NCBI RefSeq assembly: GCF_003605755.1
Contig: NZ_RAHJ01000022.1
Coordinates: 62,001 to 126,000, forward strand
Source of the DNA: Tsuneonella suprasediminis
Lineage (GTDB): Bacteria > Pseudomonadota > Alphaproteobacteria > Sphingomonadales > Sphingomonadaceae
DNA length: 64,000 nt
Reading direction: 5' to 3'
Shown: piece by piece, positions 43,333 to 51,875 of the stretch
Position numbering within the stretch: the first letter of the stretch is position 1
How the letters are laid out: every line of letters begins with the position of its first letter
Made by a program: the position numbers and the translations under genes
Notes under the pieces: generated by a model
What the model was told of the DNA's origin: nothing
The model's input: only the letters and a program-made list of their open reading frames with translations
Databases searched by the model: none

Positions 43333-44499
43333 CTACCATTCATGATCGACAATACTCCTGAACATCGAGATATTTTCCCGGCGAATATCACTACTTTTGG
43401 CAAAATTTCGCCCATAACTCTCGACTGCTTTGCGGAGGCGGGTGTGTTCGTCCTCATCAAGCGCGGCCATGGCGTCGATAGCACTTGCCCAACCGGTGCG
43501 GTCTCGAAGGGGGATAACGTTGATGCCATCTTCTTGCCCCCCCTGCCAAGGGGTTTTGTCACTCACAATCACAGGGGTACCCGCGCATATTGATTCAAAA
43601 ATGACGTGCCCAAAGTTTTCACTATGGGTCGGGAATGCAAATAGATCATATAGGGCGAAAGTTGAAGCGACATTGTTATGTTCGAGTGGGCCATAGTAAT
43701 TGGTGCATATGTTTCTCGGCAATGAGGAAATTTTCAATTTACATGCGTGCCAATATTCCATATCTTCAATCGGACCAAATATGTCGAGTATGATATTTGA
43801 TCGGGACATTTGTAAAATATCTAAAAGCCCGTCTAAGTTTTTAATTGGTGAAATTCGTGATATAAAAACAATACGAATCTCTCCAGCGACTTTTTCCTTT
43901 CTGACATGAGCCGCCTGACGGCTAAGTGCTCTATCAGAAACGGGGTCGAGCGCTACCCGAATTCGATCCCTTGCGTCAGGGAAGACTTTTAAAATGTCAT
44001 CGGCTTCCATTTTACTTGAAGCATGCCAGAAAACATCCCTATATAGCCTAAGTAAATTTGAATTTTTAATATAAAAAAGCTTCCTGAGGCGTTTTATTTT
44101 AAGGGCAGCAGGCGAAAACTCTCCTCTCGGGGCAATTATAATGGGAATCTTGCCCGTAGTGGTTTTTTGTGCAAAATAAGGCCCAATGGAGCCCTTGGCG
44201 CTAAAAAAACTATTAAGGTAAATCGCGTCAAAATTTCCATCGGACATGATCTTTTTAATTCCAAGCGGCCCAAATTGGGCTGGCGGAGCGTAAAATATCG
44301 GCCCGTTCGGCCGTTGCAGCCAGCGCCCAACCTCCACATTATCATAGGAGGAAACATCCCCCAGATCCCGGTCGCGAGTGAAGATGCACAAAGAGACTTC
44401 TGGGTTTAGTGTTTCGCGCATATTTGCGATTGTAGTGATTGGCCCACCCGCCTTGAATCCTGGCTGGTAATAATCGGCAATGCATAGAATTTTAAGCAT
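43333..44499 (-). CDS. GT4 family glycosyltransferase
   Basis: A 388-residue GT-B glycosyltransferase. It opens 'KILCIADYYQPGFKAGGPITTI', and the donor domain has 'RIVFISRISPIKNLDGLLDIL' and 'FPTHSENFGHVIFESICAGTPVI', the EX7E motif. The retained ATG at 44499 lies after the Wzy-like stop region: the two genes overlap if the longer frame is used. Sequence is AT-rich compared with the core genes, like wzy. It probably adds one of the repeat-unit sugars. The donor cannot be predicted. Confidence 0.9.
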   Translation of the reverse strand: MLKILCIADYYQPGFKAGGPITTIANMRETLNPEVSLCIFTRDRDLGDVSSYDNVEVGRWLQRPNGPIFYAPPAQFGPLGIKKIMSDGNFDAIYLNSFFSAKGSIGPYFAQKTTTGKIPIIIAPRGEFSPAALKIKRLRKLFYIKNSNLLRLYRDVFWHASSKMEADDILKVFPDARDRIRVALDPVSDRALSRQAAHVRKEKVAGEIRIVFISRISPIKNLDGLLDILQMSRSNIILDIFGPIEDMEYWHACKLKISSLPRNICTNYYGPLEHNNVASTFALYDLFAFPTHSENFGHVIFESICAGTPVIVSDKTPWQGGQEDGINVIPLRDRTGWASAIDAMAALDEDEHTRLRKAVESYGRNFAKSSDIRRENISMFRSIVDHEW

Positions 44500-44518
44500 G
44501 CAGCCATACTCCTCGTTA

Positions 44519-45682
44519 TCAACCGATTGCTGGGCTCTTTGCTTGAGCACTTGCGTTTGAAGCTGGCTGGCGTCGAGAGAGTATTTGAGCGAAAAATAGC
44601 GACAATGGAATTTCTGGCCTCAGTAGGAATGCCTCAAACATCGACAAAATTAGAAAAGTACTTGCCATTAAGAGTGTAATATTTCCCTGCCTCCTAATGT
44701 TAAATAAATATAATAATAAAATAATAGAGCTTCCAATAGCCCCAATTCCGGAAAGAAGCATCAAATATCCGCTATCTACGTCCTCCCCATCCAATAATTT
44801 CCATCCAGAAATTATTTCCCATATTGATTTATTTTGCAAAAAATTACCATATAAATAGGGGCGGTTGCTAAATAGGTAATTCATCTCTCTGTTGCTGTTA
44901 TTAATCATGTAATACGTTGCCGCAATACAGATCAAAGGCGTTATATATGCAAAAAGCAATAATGCCTTTCTAAACCATAAGTATCTCTTGAGAGACGTAT
45001 TTGCCATCATTAAAATCGCCGAAATTATCAATCCTGCCATAGCTGTGCGACTATCAGTTCTCAGGAAGACGGCAACCGCCAAGCCAACGGCAAGTATTGC
45101 AAAAAATAACTTTGCTTTTGAGTACTTTATATGGATCGCGTAAATAGACAGCAGTGCAAAAGAAAGGTAAATTGCTGACGCTTGGTTTGCGTTTGCGAAT
45201 CCCAACGTGGACCGTAAACGATTGCCAAAATTTGTTGTCGTATCTGCAATCTGACCCGACATCAATAAGGCAATGTGAACAAATACCAATATTGAAGTTA
45301 CTATAAGAATTGTATTTATGGACTTATTTTTTCCAATTAATTCTAGACTCATTGACATCATTACAATGAATACAATATTTGCTCCAATATAAGATTGATT
45401 GAGAGTAAGCATGAAAAAAAGTGCAAGAAGTGGAAATGTATATTTCGCAGATATCGATTTATCAATAATAATGTTAACTGAAAACAATGTTGCTGAAATA
45501 ATTCGGAAATAAATTTTGTATTCTGGGTCTATTACAGACGTTGATGTAGATAGGAGGTATCCTATATATAGAACAAGAAGTCCTATTAAATTAATAACGA
45601 AACTTCTTCTCATTCTAAAGGAATATTTGTTTTTCCTAATAAATCGATGTGGATTTTTGTATTCATATTTTGTCCCCGACAT
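44519..45682 (-). CDS. wzy: Wzy-like O-antigen/capsule polymerase
   Basis: A 387-residue protein with about ten hydrophobic membrane segments and a larger periplasmic loop near residues 250-300, the layout of Wzy polymerases. Wzy proteins share little sequence; this call rests on topology and on position between a glycosyltransferase and the nonulosonate genes. The gene is the most AT-rich in the window, a usual sign of Wzy genes acquired horizontally. It is distinct from the Wzy_C/WaaL-type protein at 54520-56007. Codon use differs strongly from the flanking core genes. Confidence 0.75.
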   Translation of the reverse strand: MSGTKYEYKNPHRFIRKNKYSFRMRRSFVINLIGLLVLYIGYLLSTSTSVIDPEYKIYFRIISATLFSVNIIIDKSISAKYTFPLLALFFMLTLNQSYIGANIVFIVMMSMSLELIGKNKSINTILIVTSILVFVHIALLMSGQIADTTTNFGNRLRSTLGFANANQASAIYLSFALLSIYAIHIKYSKAKLFFAILAVGLAVAVFLRTDSRTAMAGLIISAILMMANTSLKRYLWFRKALLLFAYITPLICIAATYYMINNSNREMNYLFSNRPYLYGNFLQNKSIWEIISGWKLLDGEDVDSGYLMLLSGIGAIGSSIILLLYLFNIRRQGNITLLMASTFLILSMFEAFLLRPEIPLSLFFAQILSRRQPASNASAQAKSPAIG

Positions 45683-45734
45683 GCGCTAGTCTCTATACTT
45701 CAAAGATCAGATTGAAAGATAATGTATACATATT

Positions 45735-47162
45735 TTACATGGATTTGAGTATATATGGGTATATTGCGGCAGACAGTTTTTGTGCTGGCTCACAGGGAAG
45801 AAGAAAGTTTAATGATTGATCGAATGTAGAATAATAGTAAGCGCAAACGAAATCTTCGTTGTACTGATCGTCCCAATCAATTGGCTGGGCGAGTTCGGTG
45901 CACAATAAGTGGTGTAACTGTGTTGGATTGTCGCAACGTGTTACCCCCTTGTGAAAAGAATAGAACACGTCGCCGTAAAGCAGCACTCGCTTTTTGAGGA
46001 GCAATGCTTCGTAACCAACAGTGCTTGTGAGCGTCAAAACCCCTCTGGATGCCTTGATAAGTTCCTTGGTCGGCTCGCCGGGGCCAAGGATCACCACATT
46101 AGGTAGCCTCTGCAAATCGCGATAAAACGATACAGGAGGGAATGCCCAGGCACTCATGTGGTCCTTCACGTACAGTCGCATACCTTCAGGCAGATTGAAG
46201 GCAATGTTTCTGATCACCTCATACTCGTTGAGGTAGGTGCCTGCGAGGATAGATGTTGAAGACTCGGGATGGAAGTGCAGCGGATAGAGGAAGAAGTCCG
46301 CTTCATAATCCGGAGAGGAATAGAAATTCCGCACCTTTCCGGTTCGTAACCGCCGTTTCAGATTGCGAGCGAACAGGTTGAAATGAGTCCGTAGCGGATT
46401 TCCAACCTGAAACGCACTCGTTCGATCATCGCCCAGGTGACGGAATAGCGATTTGGCCTTCTTCAGCCGATCGCGACGCAGATATCGTTTGAGGATGCCG
46501 ACATTGTCGAGACCGTTTATCTTCATGTAGTCGGGAACGGTCTTTTCGATGCCGGCCAGATATTCGCGCACCCAGTTCCGCACCTCTGCAGTGGGAACAA
46601 CAGAACCTGTCTGGATATCGCCAAAGGCGCGTTCAACCACCTTGTCGTTCCATGGGTCTGCCGTGATGGCAAACCTACCCGGCAAACGGGATGGTGAAAG
46701 CCCGACATATTGGGCACCATTCTGCTGAGCCATGAACAAGGCAAAATGCGCGAACGTATTGGATACGTTCTCGTAAATGACTGTATCGATTTGATGATCG
46801 GCGATGATCTGTTCAAAAAAGCCCAGCAGAGTGCTTTTTAGGCGATCAAAGAAGGGGGTGTCCGCCTCTTCACCCCATATATTGTAGATTTGCGAACGCT
46901 CGAAATCTGAAAGGAGGGCGCCGTTGAGATTATAGTGAGAATAGCGCCTTAACGTATCATGGTCGATTGCGTTTGAGGTGTAGTATTCAGAAAAGGTATG
47001 CACGGTGGCAAACTCGAGCGTGTCGAGCTGGTTCTCCTCTCGGGAAAACGTGGAATCCACTGCAATGTGGACACTGTGCCCATCATTGTGCAGTAAGCGC
47101 GCCAATGCATTGAAAAAATTAAAATAATTAGGCGCACTATTGGATAGGAGCAGAATATTCAT
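45735..47162 (-). CDS. Capsule-synthesis-type (KpsS/KpsC-like) glycosyltransferase, candidate pseudaminic acid transferase
   Basis: A 475-residue protein. It opens 'ILLLSNSAPNYFNFFNALARLL'. The C-terminal half has 'FFLYPLHFHPESSTS', 'LYVKDHMSAWAFPPVSFY' and 'RGVLTLTSTVGYEALLLKKRVLLYGDVFYSF', the pattern of the Capsule_synth family that includes KpsS and KpsC Kdo transferases. Those use CMP-activated sugars; so does CMP-pseudaminic acid. It lies directly after pseI (7-base gap) and before wzy. I infer that it transfers the nonulosonic acid; no direct evidence of substrate is available. Confidence 0.7.
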   Translation of the reverse strand: MNILLLSNSAPNYFNFFNALARLLHNDGHSVHIAVDSTFSREENQLDTLEFATVHTFSEYYTSNAIDHDTLRRYSHYNLNGALLSDFERSQIYNIWGEEADTPFFDRLKSTLLGFFEQIIADHQIDTVIYENVSNTFAHFALFMAQQNGAQYVGLSPSRLPGRFAITADPWNDKVVERAFGDIQTGSVVPTAEVRNWVREYLAGIEKTVPDYMKINGLDNVGILKRYLRRDRLKKAKSLFRHLGDDRTSAFQVGNPLRTHFNLFARNLKRRLRTGKVRNFYSSPDYEADFFLYPLHFHPESSTSILAGTYLNEYEVIRNIAFNLPEGMRLYVKDHMSAWAFPPVSFYRDLQRLPNVVILGPGEPTKELIKASRGVLTLTSTVGYEALLLKKRVLLYGDVFYSFHKGVTRCDNPTQLHHLLCTELAQPIDWDDQYNEDFVCAYYYSTFDQSLNFLLPCEPAQKLSAAIYPYILKSM

Positions 47163-47169
47163 GTGGCGA

Positions 47170-48222
47170 TCAGTCGGCGATCAGTTCTGATGTGACCGCT
47201 GTATTGCGATTGACGCTCACGATAACCTTCTTGCCGATCAAGCTGTCGAGATGCTTCGGCGCCAGCCCATATCCAGGGCGAACACTTCGAACGGCGTCTT
47301 CGGTGATAACTGCCCCGGCTTCTAAATCCTTCACGAAATAGAGCGAGCGGCGAAATTGGACATTCCCCTGTTCGCTTGATTTGCGCCCATAATCGATATT
47401 ACCGAGTGCGGACCATGCGGTCTTTGCGTCGCGGCATAATGCGGCAAGATCAGCTGGTTCCAGCGAGAAGCTGTCGTCCGGGCCGCCACCGCTGCGATCG
47501 AGTGTAAAGTGTTTTTCAATGATCGATGCGCCTAGTGCAACGCTTGTTATGGCAGTCGTATTATCGAGTGTATGGTCCGAAAGGCCGGTAACCAGCCCGA
47601 ACCGCTCGATCATATCGGGTATTGTCCGGAGGTTGTAATCTTCGGCAGGAGCAGGATAGCCGCTGACACAGTGTAGGATGGCCAATTCCTTGCATCCGCC
47701 ATCTCGTGCTGCCTCAATCGCTTCGGCGATCTCCTCCTCATCCGCCATGCCAGTCGATATTATCATTGGCTTACCAGTGGTTGCCACATATCGGATCAGG
47801 GGCAAATCGACTGCTTCAAACGAGGCAATCTTATACGCAGGTGCACCAAGATCTTCCAGCAGATCGACGGCAGTATTGTCGAATGGTGAGCTGAAAATGG
47901 TGATGCCGACTTCACGAGCCCGGTCGAACAGCGGTTTGTGCCATTCCCATGGCGTATGCGCTTCCGCGTAAAGGTCATACAGCGTTCTGCCATCCCACAG
48001 GCCGCCCGAAATGCGGAAGTCGTCGCTATCGCCATCGAGCGTAATCGTGTCAGGCCGGTAGGTCTGCAGCTTCACTGCGTCGGCGCCTGCCTCCTTGGCA
48101 GCGTCAATGATTGCAAGAGCCTTATCGAACTGCCCGTTATGGTTTGCTGACAATTCCGCGATAACATAGGGAGGGGAACTGGCACCGATAGCGCGGTCCG
48201 CGATCTTGAAACTCCTACTCAT
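47170..48222 (-). CDS. pseI: Pseudaminic acid synthase
   Basis: A 350-residue NeuB-family enzyme that condenses phosphoenolpyruvate with a 6-deoxy-hexosamine to give a nonulosonic acid. The TIM barrel begins 'AIGASSPPYVIAELSANHNGQ'; 'GADAVKLQTYRPDTITLD', 'ITIFSSPFDNTAVDLLEDLGAPAYKIAS' and 'EKHFTLDRSGGGPDDSFSLEP' are PseI landmarks, and the C-terminal ~60 residues are the SAF domain. ATG at 48222 overlaps the formyltransferase end by 8 bases. The proposed substrate here is the 4-N-formylated amino sugar released by PseG. Confidence 0.92.
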   Translation of the reverse strand: MSRSFKIADRAIGASSPPYVIAELSANHNGQFDKALAIIDAAKEAGADAVKLQTYRPDTITLDGDSDDFRISGGLWDGRTLYDLYAEAHTPWEWHKPLFDRAREVGITIFSSPFDNTAVDLLEDLGAPAYKIASFEAVDLPLIRYVATTGKPMIISTGMADEEEIAEAIEAARDGGCKELAILHCVSGYPAPAEDYNLRTIPDMIERFGLVTGLSDHTLDNTTAITSVALGASIIEKHFTLDRSGGGPDDSFSLEPADLAALCRDAKTAWSALGNIDYGRKSSEQGNVQFRRSLYFVKDLEAGAVITEDAVRSVRPGYGLAPKHLDSLIGKKVIVSVNRNTAVTSELIAD

Positions 48223-48859
48223 AGAGCTTCTCCAAGGTAATTTTGTAGGTGTGCCCTCGAAATCGAAAATGCGCAGGAAACCGCTCGGGATCGCACACTC
48301 GAATGAGGTCGAACTGCTCGCCAAGAGGCATGTCTATGGAAATCTCGCTATCATCGGGGGTTCTTTTCCGGTGGTAGGTTACCTTTTGGGTGCTGTCCTG
48401 CGCCTCTGGCCGGATAGTCTCGAAGTTGGCAACCGCGAAATCGATTAGCTCAATCTCAGCCGAGAAAAGAGCCTCGTTAATTTCATCCGACAAAAAATGA
48501 GACGGGATGTCAATCGTAAGCTTGTGCCAAATGTCCCCGCTATCGATTGTGTCTTCGGCTTCTAGTAGCGTAACGACGAGATGGTCGGCGCCCCCAACAA
48601 TGCTCCACACATGAGGGCTCCATCCTCGCCCGGTGGGCAAGTCGCTTGCATGGATAACCAACACCTTCTTGAACTTGTCGCGATCGGCTTTTTCGATCTT
48701 CTGTGAGCAGGAAATCAGAAAGAGAATTTCTCCGCCTACTACATCATGGATATCATCCACCAACGAAACATTGAGAGCTTTGCCGTTGAGTTTCGCCCAT
48801 GCTCGCAAGTGCGGCATTACGGGATGGCGACGATCACTGCAAAGGAGGGTAACATTCAT
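48215..48859 (-). CDS. PseJ-like sugar N-formyltransferase in the PseH position
   Basis: A 214-residue member of the formyltransferase superfamily (methionyl-tRNA formyltransferase fold). Core motif: 'VIHASDLPTGRGWSPHVW' (residues 68-85), with the catalytic His at 70 and catalytic Asp at 106 in DSGDIW. The canonical NxH reads VIH, so the Asn is Val68. It overlaps the pseG end by 4 bases and pseI by 8, so is made with them. Pathways with PseH acetylate N4 here; formyltransferases named PseJ have been described that formylate instead, giving Pse5Ac7Fo. The start at 48859 (MNVTLLCSDRRHP) is chosen; upstream codons overlap pseG far too much. Confidence 0.82.
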   Translation of the reverse strand: MNVTLLCSDRRHPVMPHLRAWAKLNGKALNVSLVDDIHDVVGGEILFLISCSQKIEKADRDKFKKVLVIHASDLPTGRGWSPHVWSIVGGADHLVVTLLEAEDTIDSGDIWHKLTIDIPSHFLSDEINEALFSAEIELIDFAVANFETIRPEAQDSTQKVTYHRKRTPDDSEISIDMPLGEQFDLIRVCDPERFPAHFRFRGHTYKITLEKLYE

Positions 48860-49971
48860 TGCTTTCGGCACATCATCTCTCCAGAAACGCGCTGTGCTCC
48901 CTCCCCATCGGTGACCGCCGCGGCAGCGCGGCTCATCGCGGCAAGGCGGGAAGGAAGATCGCGCGACGCAAACAGGTCCATAAAGGTTGAATGCATCGAA
49001 TCCATATCGCATTCGAGCGCAGCCCCGGACTGGACAACCGCTTGCGTGATGCGTTCCTGATTGGCGGCGATCGAGGCCAACACGGCTGGAAGACCAACGC
49101 TACACCGTTCCCATGTGGTGCTCCCGCCCGCGCCAATTGCCACATCGGAGACTGACATCAATTCCGCCATATTGGTTACGCCCACTTTCACCGATGTAGC
49201 GACGCGCATTCCGTTTGTGAGTTCCCGTATATCGGCAAGCCAAGGTGCGTGAGGCCCCATTACGGCGACCACGTGGACGTCCTCTGGTAATGGACAGTCA
49301 TTGAGCGCCATCAACACTTGGCGGGTGAAATTGCCTTTGTCCACACCGCCCATGGTTACGAGAATTTGCTGCAAAGTCGGCGAACTGCGTCGTCTAAGGC
49401 TGGCGTCGCGCGCTTCTGAGAACTCAGGGCGGAGAAGTGCGTATTCTGGCCCCATCAACAGGTGCGTATTGCGCGATGCCCGACTCGCATAATCTGCTGC
49501 ATCGCGGCCAAGGTTTTGATCGAGGAGAAGATCGCAATCGTGCGCCCGGTCGGCAAGATCGTCGATCACCAACAGTTTGATGCAGCTCTCGCGCATTGCG
49601 CGTTCCCATTGTATATCAAGACCGTAGTGATCGACCACAAGCCAATCGACTGGCCCCATCGAGGAGAACGTTGAGAGCGCGGATTGGCTGTCGCCTGCAT
49701 CATTTTCCCAAGATGTTCCTAGCCACGCCGCATGTGGAGGTTGACCGTCCGCAGTAACGCCCTTCTGCAATGATGAACTGGGGTGTTCATCCAACACGAA
49801 GGCGGTAAAGCCTTGGCGCTCGATTTGTTCAAGCAAATGGCCTTCATGGGCGCGAGACAGGAAAATGCACTCCGCTCCACGCGAGCGCAGCATTGACGCC
49901 AACGTCAGGCAGCGCATGACATGGCCTGTGCCGATTTCCAGCGATGCATCCGTGCGAAAAGCTACGCGCAT
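48856..49971 (-). CDS. pseG: PseG UDP-sugar hydrolase
   Basis: A 371-residue GT-B-type hydrolase that releases UDP from the diacylated altropyranose before PseI acts. It opens 'VAFRTDASLEIGTGHVMRCLTLASML', the PseG signature, and has 'TMGGVDKGNFTRQVLMAL' and 'VAIGAGGSTTWERCSVGLPA' in the donor domain. ATG at 49971 is preferred over GTG 49995, which adds eight non-conserved residues and touches the pseF stop. No PseH acetyltransferase domain is fused at its end, unlike some PseG proteins. Confidence 0.92.
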   Translation of the reverse strand: MRVAFRTDASLEIGTGHVMRCLTLASMLRSRGAECIFLSRAHEGHLLEQIERQGFTAFVLDEHPSSSLQKGVTADGQPPHAAWLGTSWENDAGDSQSALSTFSSMGPVDWLVVDHYGLDIQWERAMRESCIKLLVIDDLADRAHDCDLLLDQNLGRDAADYASRASRNTHLLMGPEYALLRPEFSEARDASLRRRSSPTLQQILVTMGGVDKGNFTRQVLMALNDCPLPEDVHVVAVMGPHAPWLADIRELTNGMRVATSVKVGVTNMAELMSVSDVAIGAGGSTTWERCSVGLPAVLASIAANQERITQAVVQSGAALECDMDSMHSTFMDLFASRDLPSRLAAMSRAAAAVTDGEGAQRVSGEMMCRKQ

Positions 49972-49994
49972 GTTTGAGGCACGTAGTTCACCCA

Positions 49995-50681
49995 CTATAG
50001 TGTCTGCACCTTAAAGAGAAGCTCTGCACGTTGCCAGTCATCCGGTGTATCAATGTCCTGAACGCGATAGCGTGGTAACTTGATAGGTGCTGCATGAGGT
50101 CCAAACAAAGGCTGTCCAGAAAGCCAGGCACTTGCTTTCCCCCAATAGAATTGGCCCGCGTCGTGCCACGCTTCTTCAAGGTCTTGCGAGCGGGACGCGA
50201 ACTGCTCTGGCTCAAACATCTCCAGTCGGTCGTCGGCATTCAGGCGCAGGGCGCGTTGAATCGGCGCGGGATAGTCCGTAATAGTGAACGCAAATTCAGC
50301 CCCGGTTCTATGCAGGATGTCGAGCCCGCGCCGCAAATCGGCAACCTGAACGAATGGTGCGGTCGCGTAGATGCAACACACATCATCAACTGGATGATGG
50401 TGCTCGTTCTCCCAGCGAATGGCATCAGCTACGACGGGTATCGTCCCGACATAGTCATCCGATAGCTCGGGTGAGCGAACGAAAGGGGTTTCCGCGCCGT
50501 ATGCACGCGCGACTTCTGCAATTTCGGCATCATCGGTACTCACGATGATGCGGTCGAACAGGGCACTCTCGATCGCTGCAGCTATCGAATAAGAGATCAT
50601 AGGGCGGCCGGCGAAGGGTCGGATATTCTTGCGTGGAATACGCTTGCTGCCGCCCCGTGCCGGTATAACGGCAAGCCTCAT
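49995..50681 (-). CDS. pseF: PseF CMP-pseudaminic acid cytidylyltransferase
   Basis: A 228-residue CMP-sugar synthetase. It opens 'LAVIPARGGSKRIPRKNIRPFAGRPMI', typical of NeuA/PseF enzymes, and has 'IIVSTDDAEIAEVARAYGAETPFVRSPELS' and 'DVCCIYATAPFVQVADLRRGL'. It activates the nonulosonic acid as CMP-Pse for transfer. The length and sequence favour PseF over NeuA. It overlaps the pseC stop by 4 bases (ATGA). Confidence 0.93.
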   Translation of the reverse strand: MRLAVIPARGGSKRIPRKNIRPFAGRPMISYSIAAAIESALFDRIIVSTDDAEIAEVARAYGAETPFVRSPELSDDYVGTIPVVADAIRWENEHHHPVDDVCCIYATAPFVQVADLRRGLDILHRTGAEFAFTITDYPAPIQRALRLNADDRLEMFEPEQFASRSQDLEEAWHDAGQFYWGKASAWLSGQPLFGPHAAPIKLPRYRVQDIDTPDDWQRAELLFKVQTL

Positions 50682-51844
50682 TGTTGAAGCGCAGCCCTTA
50701 GGGAAGCGACAACAAAATCCTGCTCGTCAGAAGTGAGCGAGGGGTGCATCGGGATGCTGATCGCCTCGCGGTAGTACTGTTCGGACTCTGGGTGATCGCC
50801 CCAGTCGAAGCCCATCTTCTGATAATAGGGCTGGGTATGAACGGGGATGTAATGGAGATTGACCATTATGTTCCTGGCCCGCAATTCCTCGAACACCTCC
50901 TTGTGAGTGATCGGCGCGATTTGCTCCAGATTCAGACGAATCACATATAGGTGAAAGGCGGAGTAGCTATCTGGGCTCTGCCACGGTGTTGTTAACGGAA
51001 GGTCCGCCAGCAACGCGTCATAACGTCTGGCAATTTCGTGCCGTCGCTCGACGTATCCGTGCAGCCGAGTCATTTGGCTTGCGCCGAGTGCTGCCTGAAT
51101 GTCGGTCATCCGGTAGTTATATCCGAGTGCCACTTGCTGATAATACCATGGGCCGTCCATCTCATGCGTCATGAGCTGGGGATCTCGGGTAATGCCATGG
51201 CTGCGATATAGCGACATGCGGGTGGCCAGCGTATCATCGTTGGTCAAAGCCATCCCGCCTTCCCCGGTTGTCACGATCTTGACCGGGTGGAAGCTGAAAA
51301 CGGTGATGTCGCTATAGCGGCCATTCCCGATCGGCTCTCCCTTGTACCGCCCACCGATGGCGTGCGAGGCATCCTCAATGACTTTGAAGCCATATTTTTC
51401 CGCCAATGCGGCGATCGCCGCCATGTCGCATGGCTGCCCGGAAAAATGCACCGGGATCACGATCTTGGGAAGGCGCCCGGCCCTTTCGGCCTTAATCAGT
51501 TTCTTCTCAAGCTCGACCGGGCAGAGGTTGTAGGTCTTGGGATCGATATCGACAAAATCGACACTGGCGCCACAATATAGCGCACAATTTGCAGAGGCGA
51601 CGAATGTATTGGGTGTTGTCCAGAGCCAGTCTCCCGGCCCCAGCTCCAATGCGAGGCAGGCGATATGCAGCGCTGACGTTGCGCTGTTTACGGCAAATGC
51701 GTGACGGGCGCCGGTTTCTGCCAATACGGCCTGTTCGAACGCAATGCCGGCAGACCCTTGAGTGAGATTTGTCGAATTGAGCACTGCTGTGACGGCGTCG
51801 ATGTCCGCCTGAGTGATATGCTGTTGGCCATAACGGATGATCAT
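50678..51844 (-). CDS. pseC: PseC UDP-4-keto-6-deoxy-L-AltNAc aminotransferase
   Basis: A 388-residue PLP-dependent DegT/DnrJ/EryC1 aminotransferase. Its start at 51844 (MIIRYGQQHITQADIDAV) resembles PseC, as do 'STNLTQGSAGIAFEQAVLAETGARHAFAVNSATSALHI' (read in parts), 'DASHAIGGRYKG' and the PLP lysine in 'FSFHPVKIVTTGEGG'. It transaminates the UDP-4-keto sugar to UDP-4-amino-4,6-dideoxy-L-AltNAc. Its substrate must come from a 5-inverting 4,6-dehydratase; no pseB is in the window, but CapE makes a compatible 4-keto sugar. It begins the pse run. Confidence 0.92.
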   Translation of the reverse strand: MIIRYGQQHITQADIDAVTAVLNSTNLTQGSAGIAFEQAVLAETGARHAFAVNSATSALHIACLALELGPGDWLWTTPNTFVASANCALYCGASVDFVDIDPKTYNLCPVELEKKLIKAERAGRLPKIVIPVHFSGQPCDMAAIAALAEKYGFKVIEDASHAIGGRYKGEPIGNGRYSDITVFSFHPVKIVTTGEGGMALTNDDTLATRMSLYRSHGITRDPQLMTHEMDGPWYYQQVALGYNYRMTDIQAALGASQMTRLHGYVERRHEIARRYDALLADLPLTTPWQSPDSYSAFHLYVIRLNLEQIAPITHKEVFEELRARNIMVNLHYIPVHTQPYYQKMGFDWGDHPESEQYYREAISIPMHPSLTSDEQDFVVASLRAALQQ

Positions 51845-51875
51845 GTTTTGCTGCTGCCAAGATTTGGGGAGAGAG

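Noticed and set aside
47170-48222. Calling this gene neuB (sialic acid synthase)
   Set aside because: The surrounding pseC, pseF and pseG genes and sequence details favour the pseudaminic synthase PseI.
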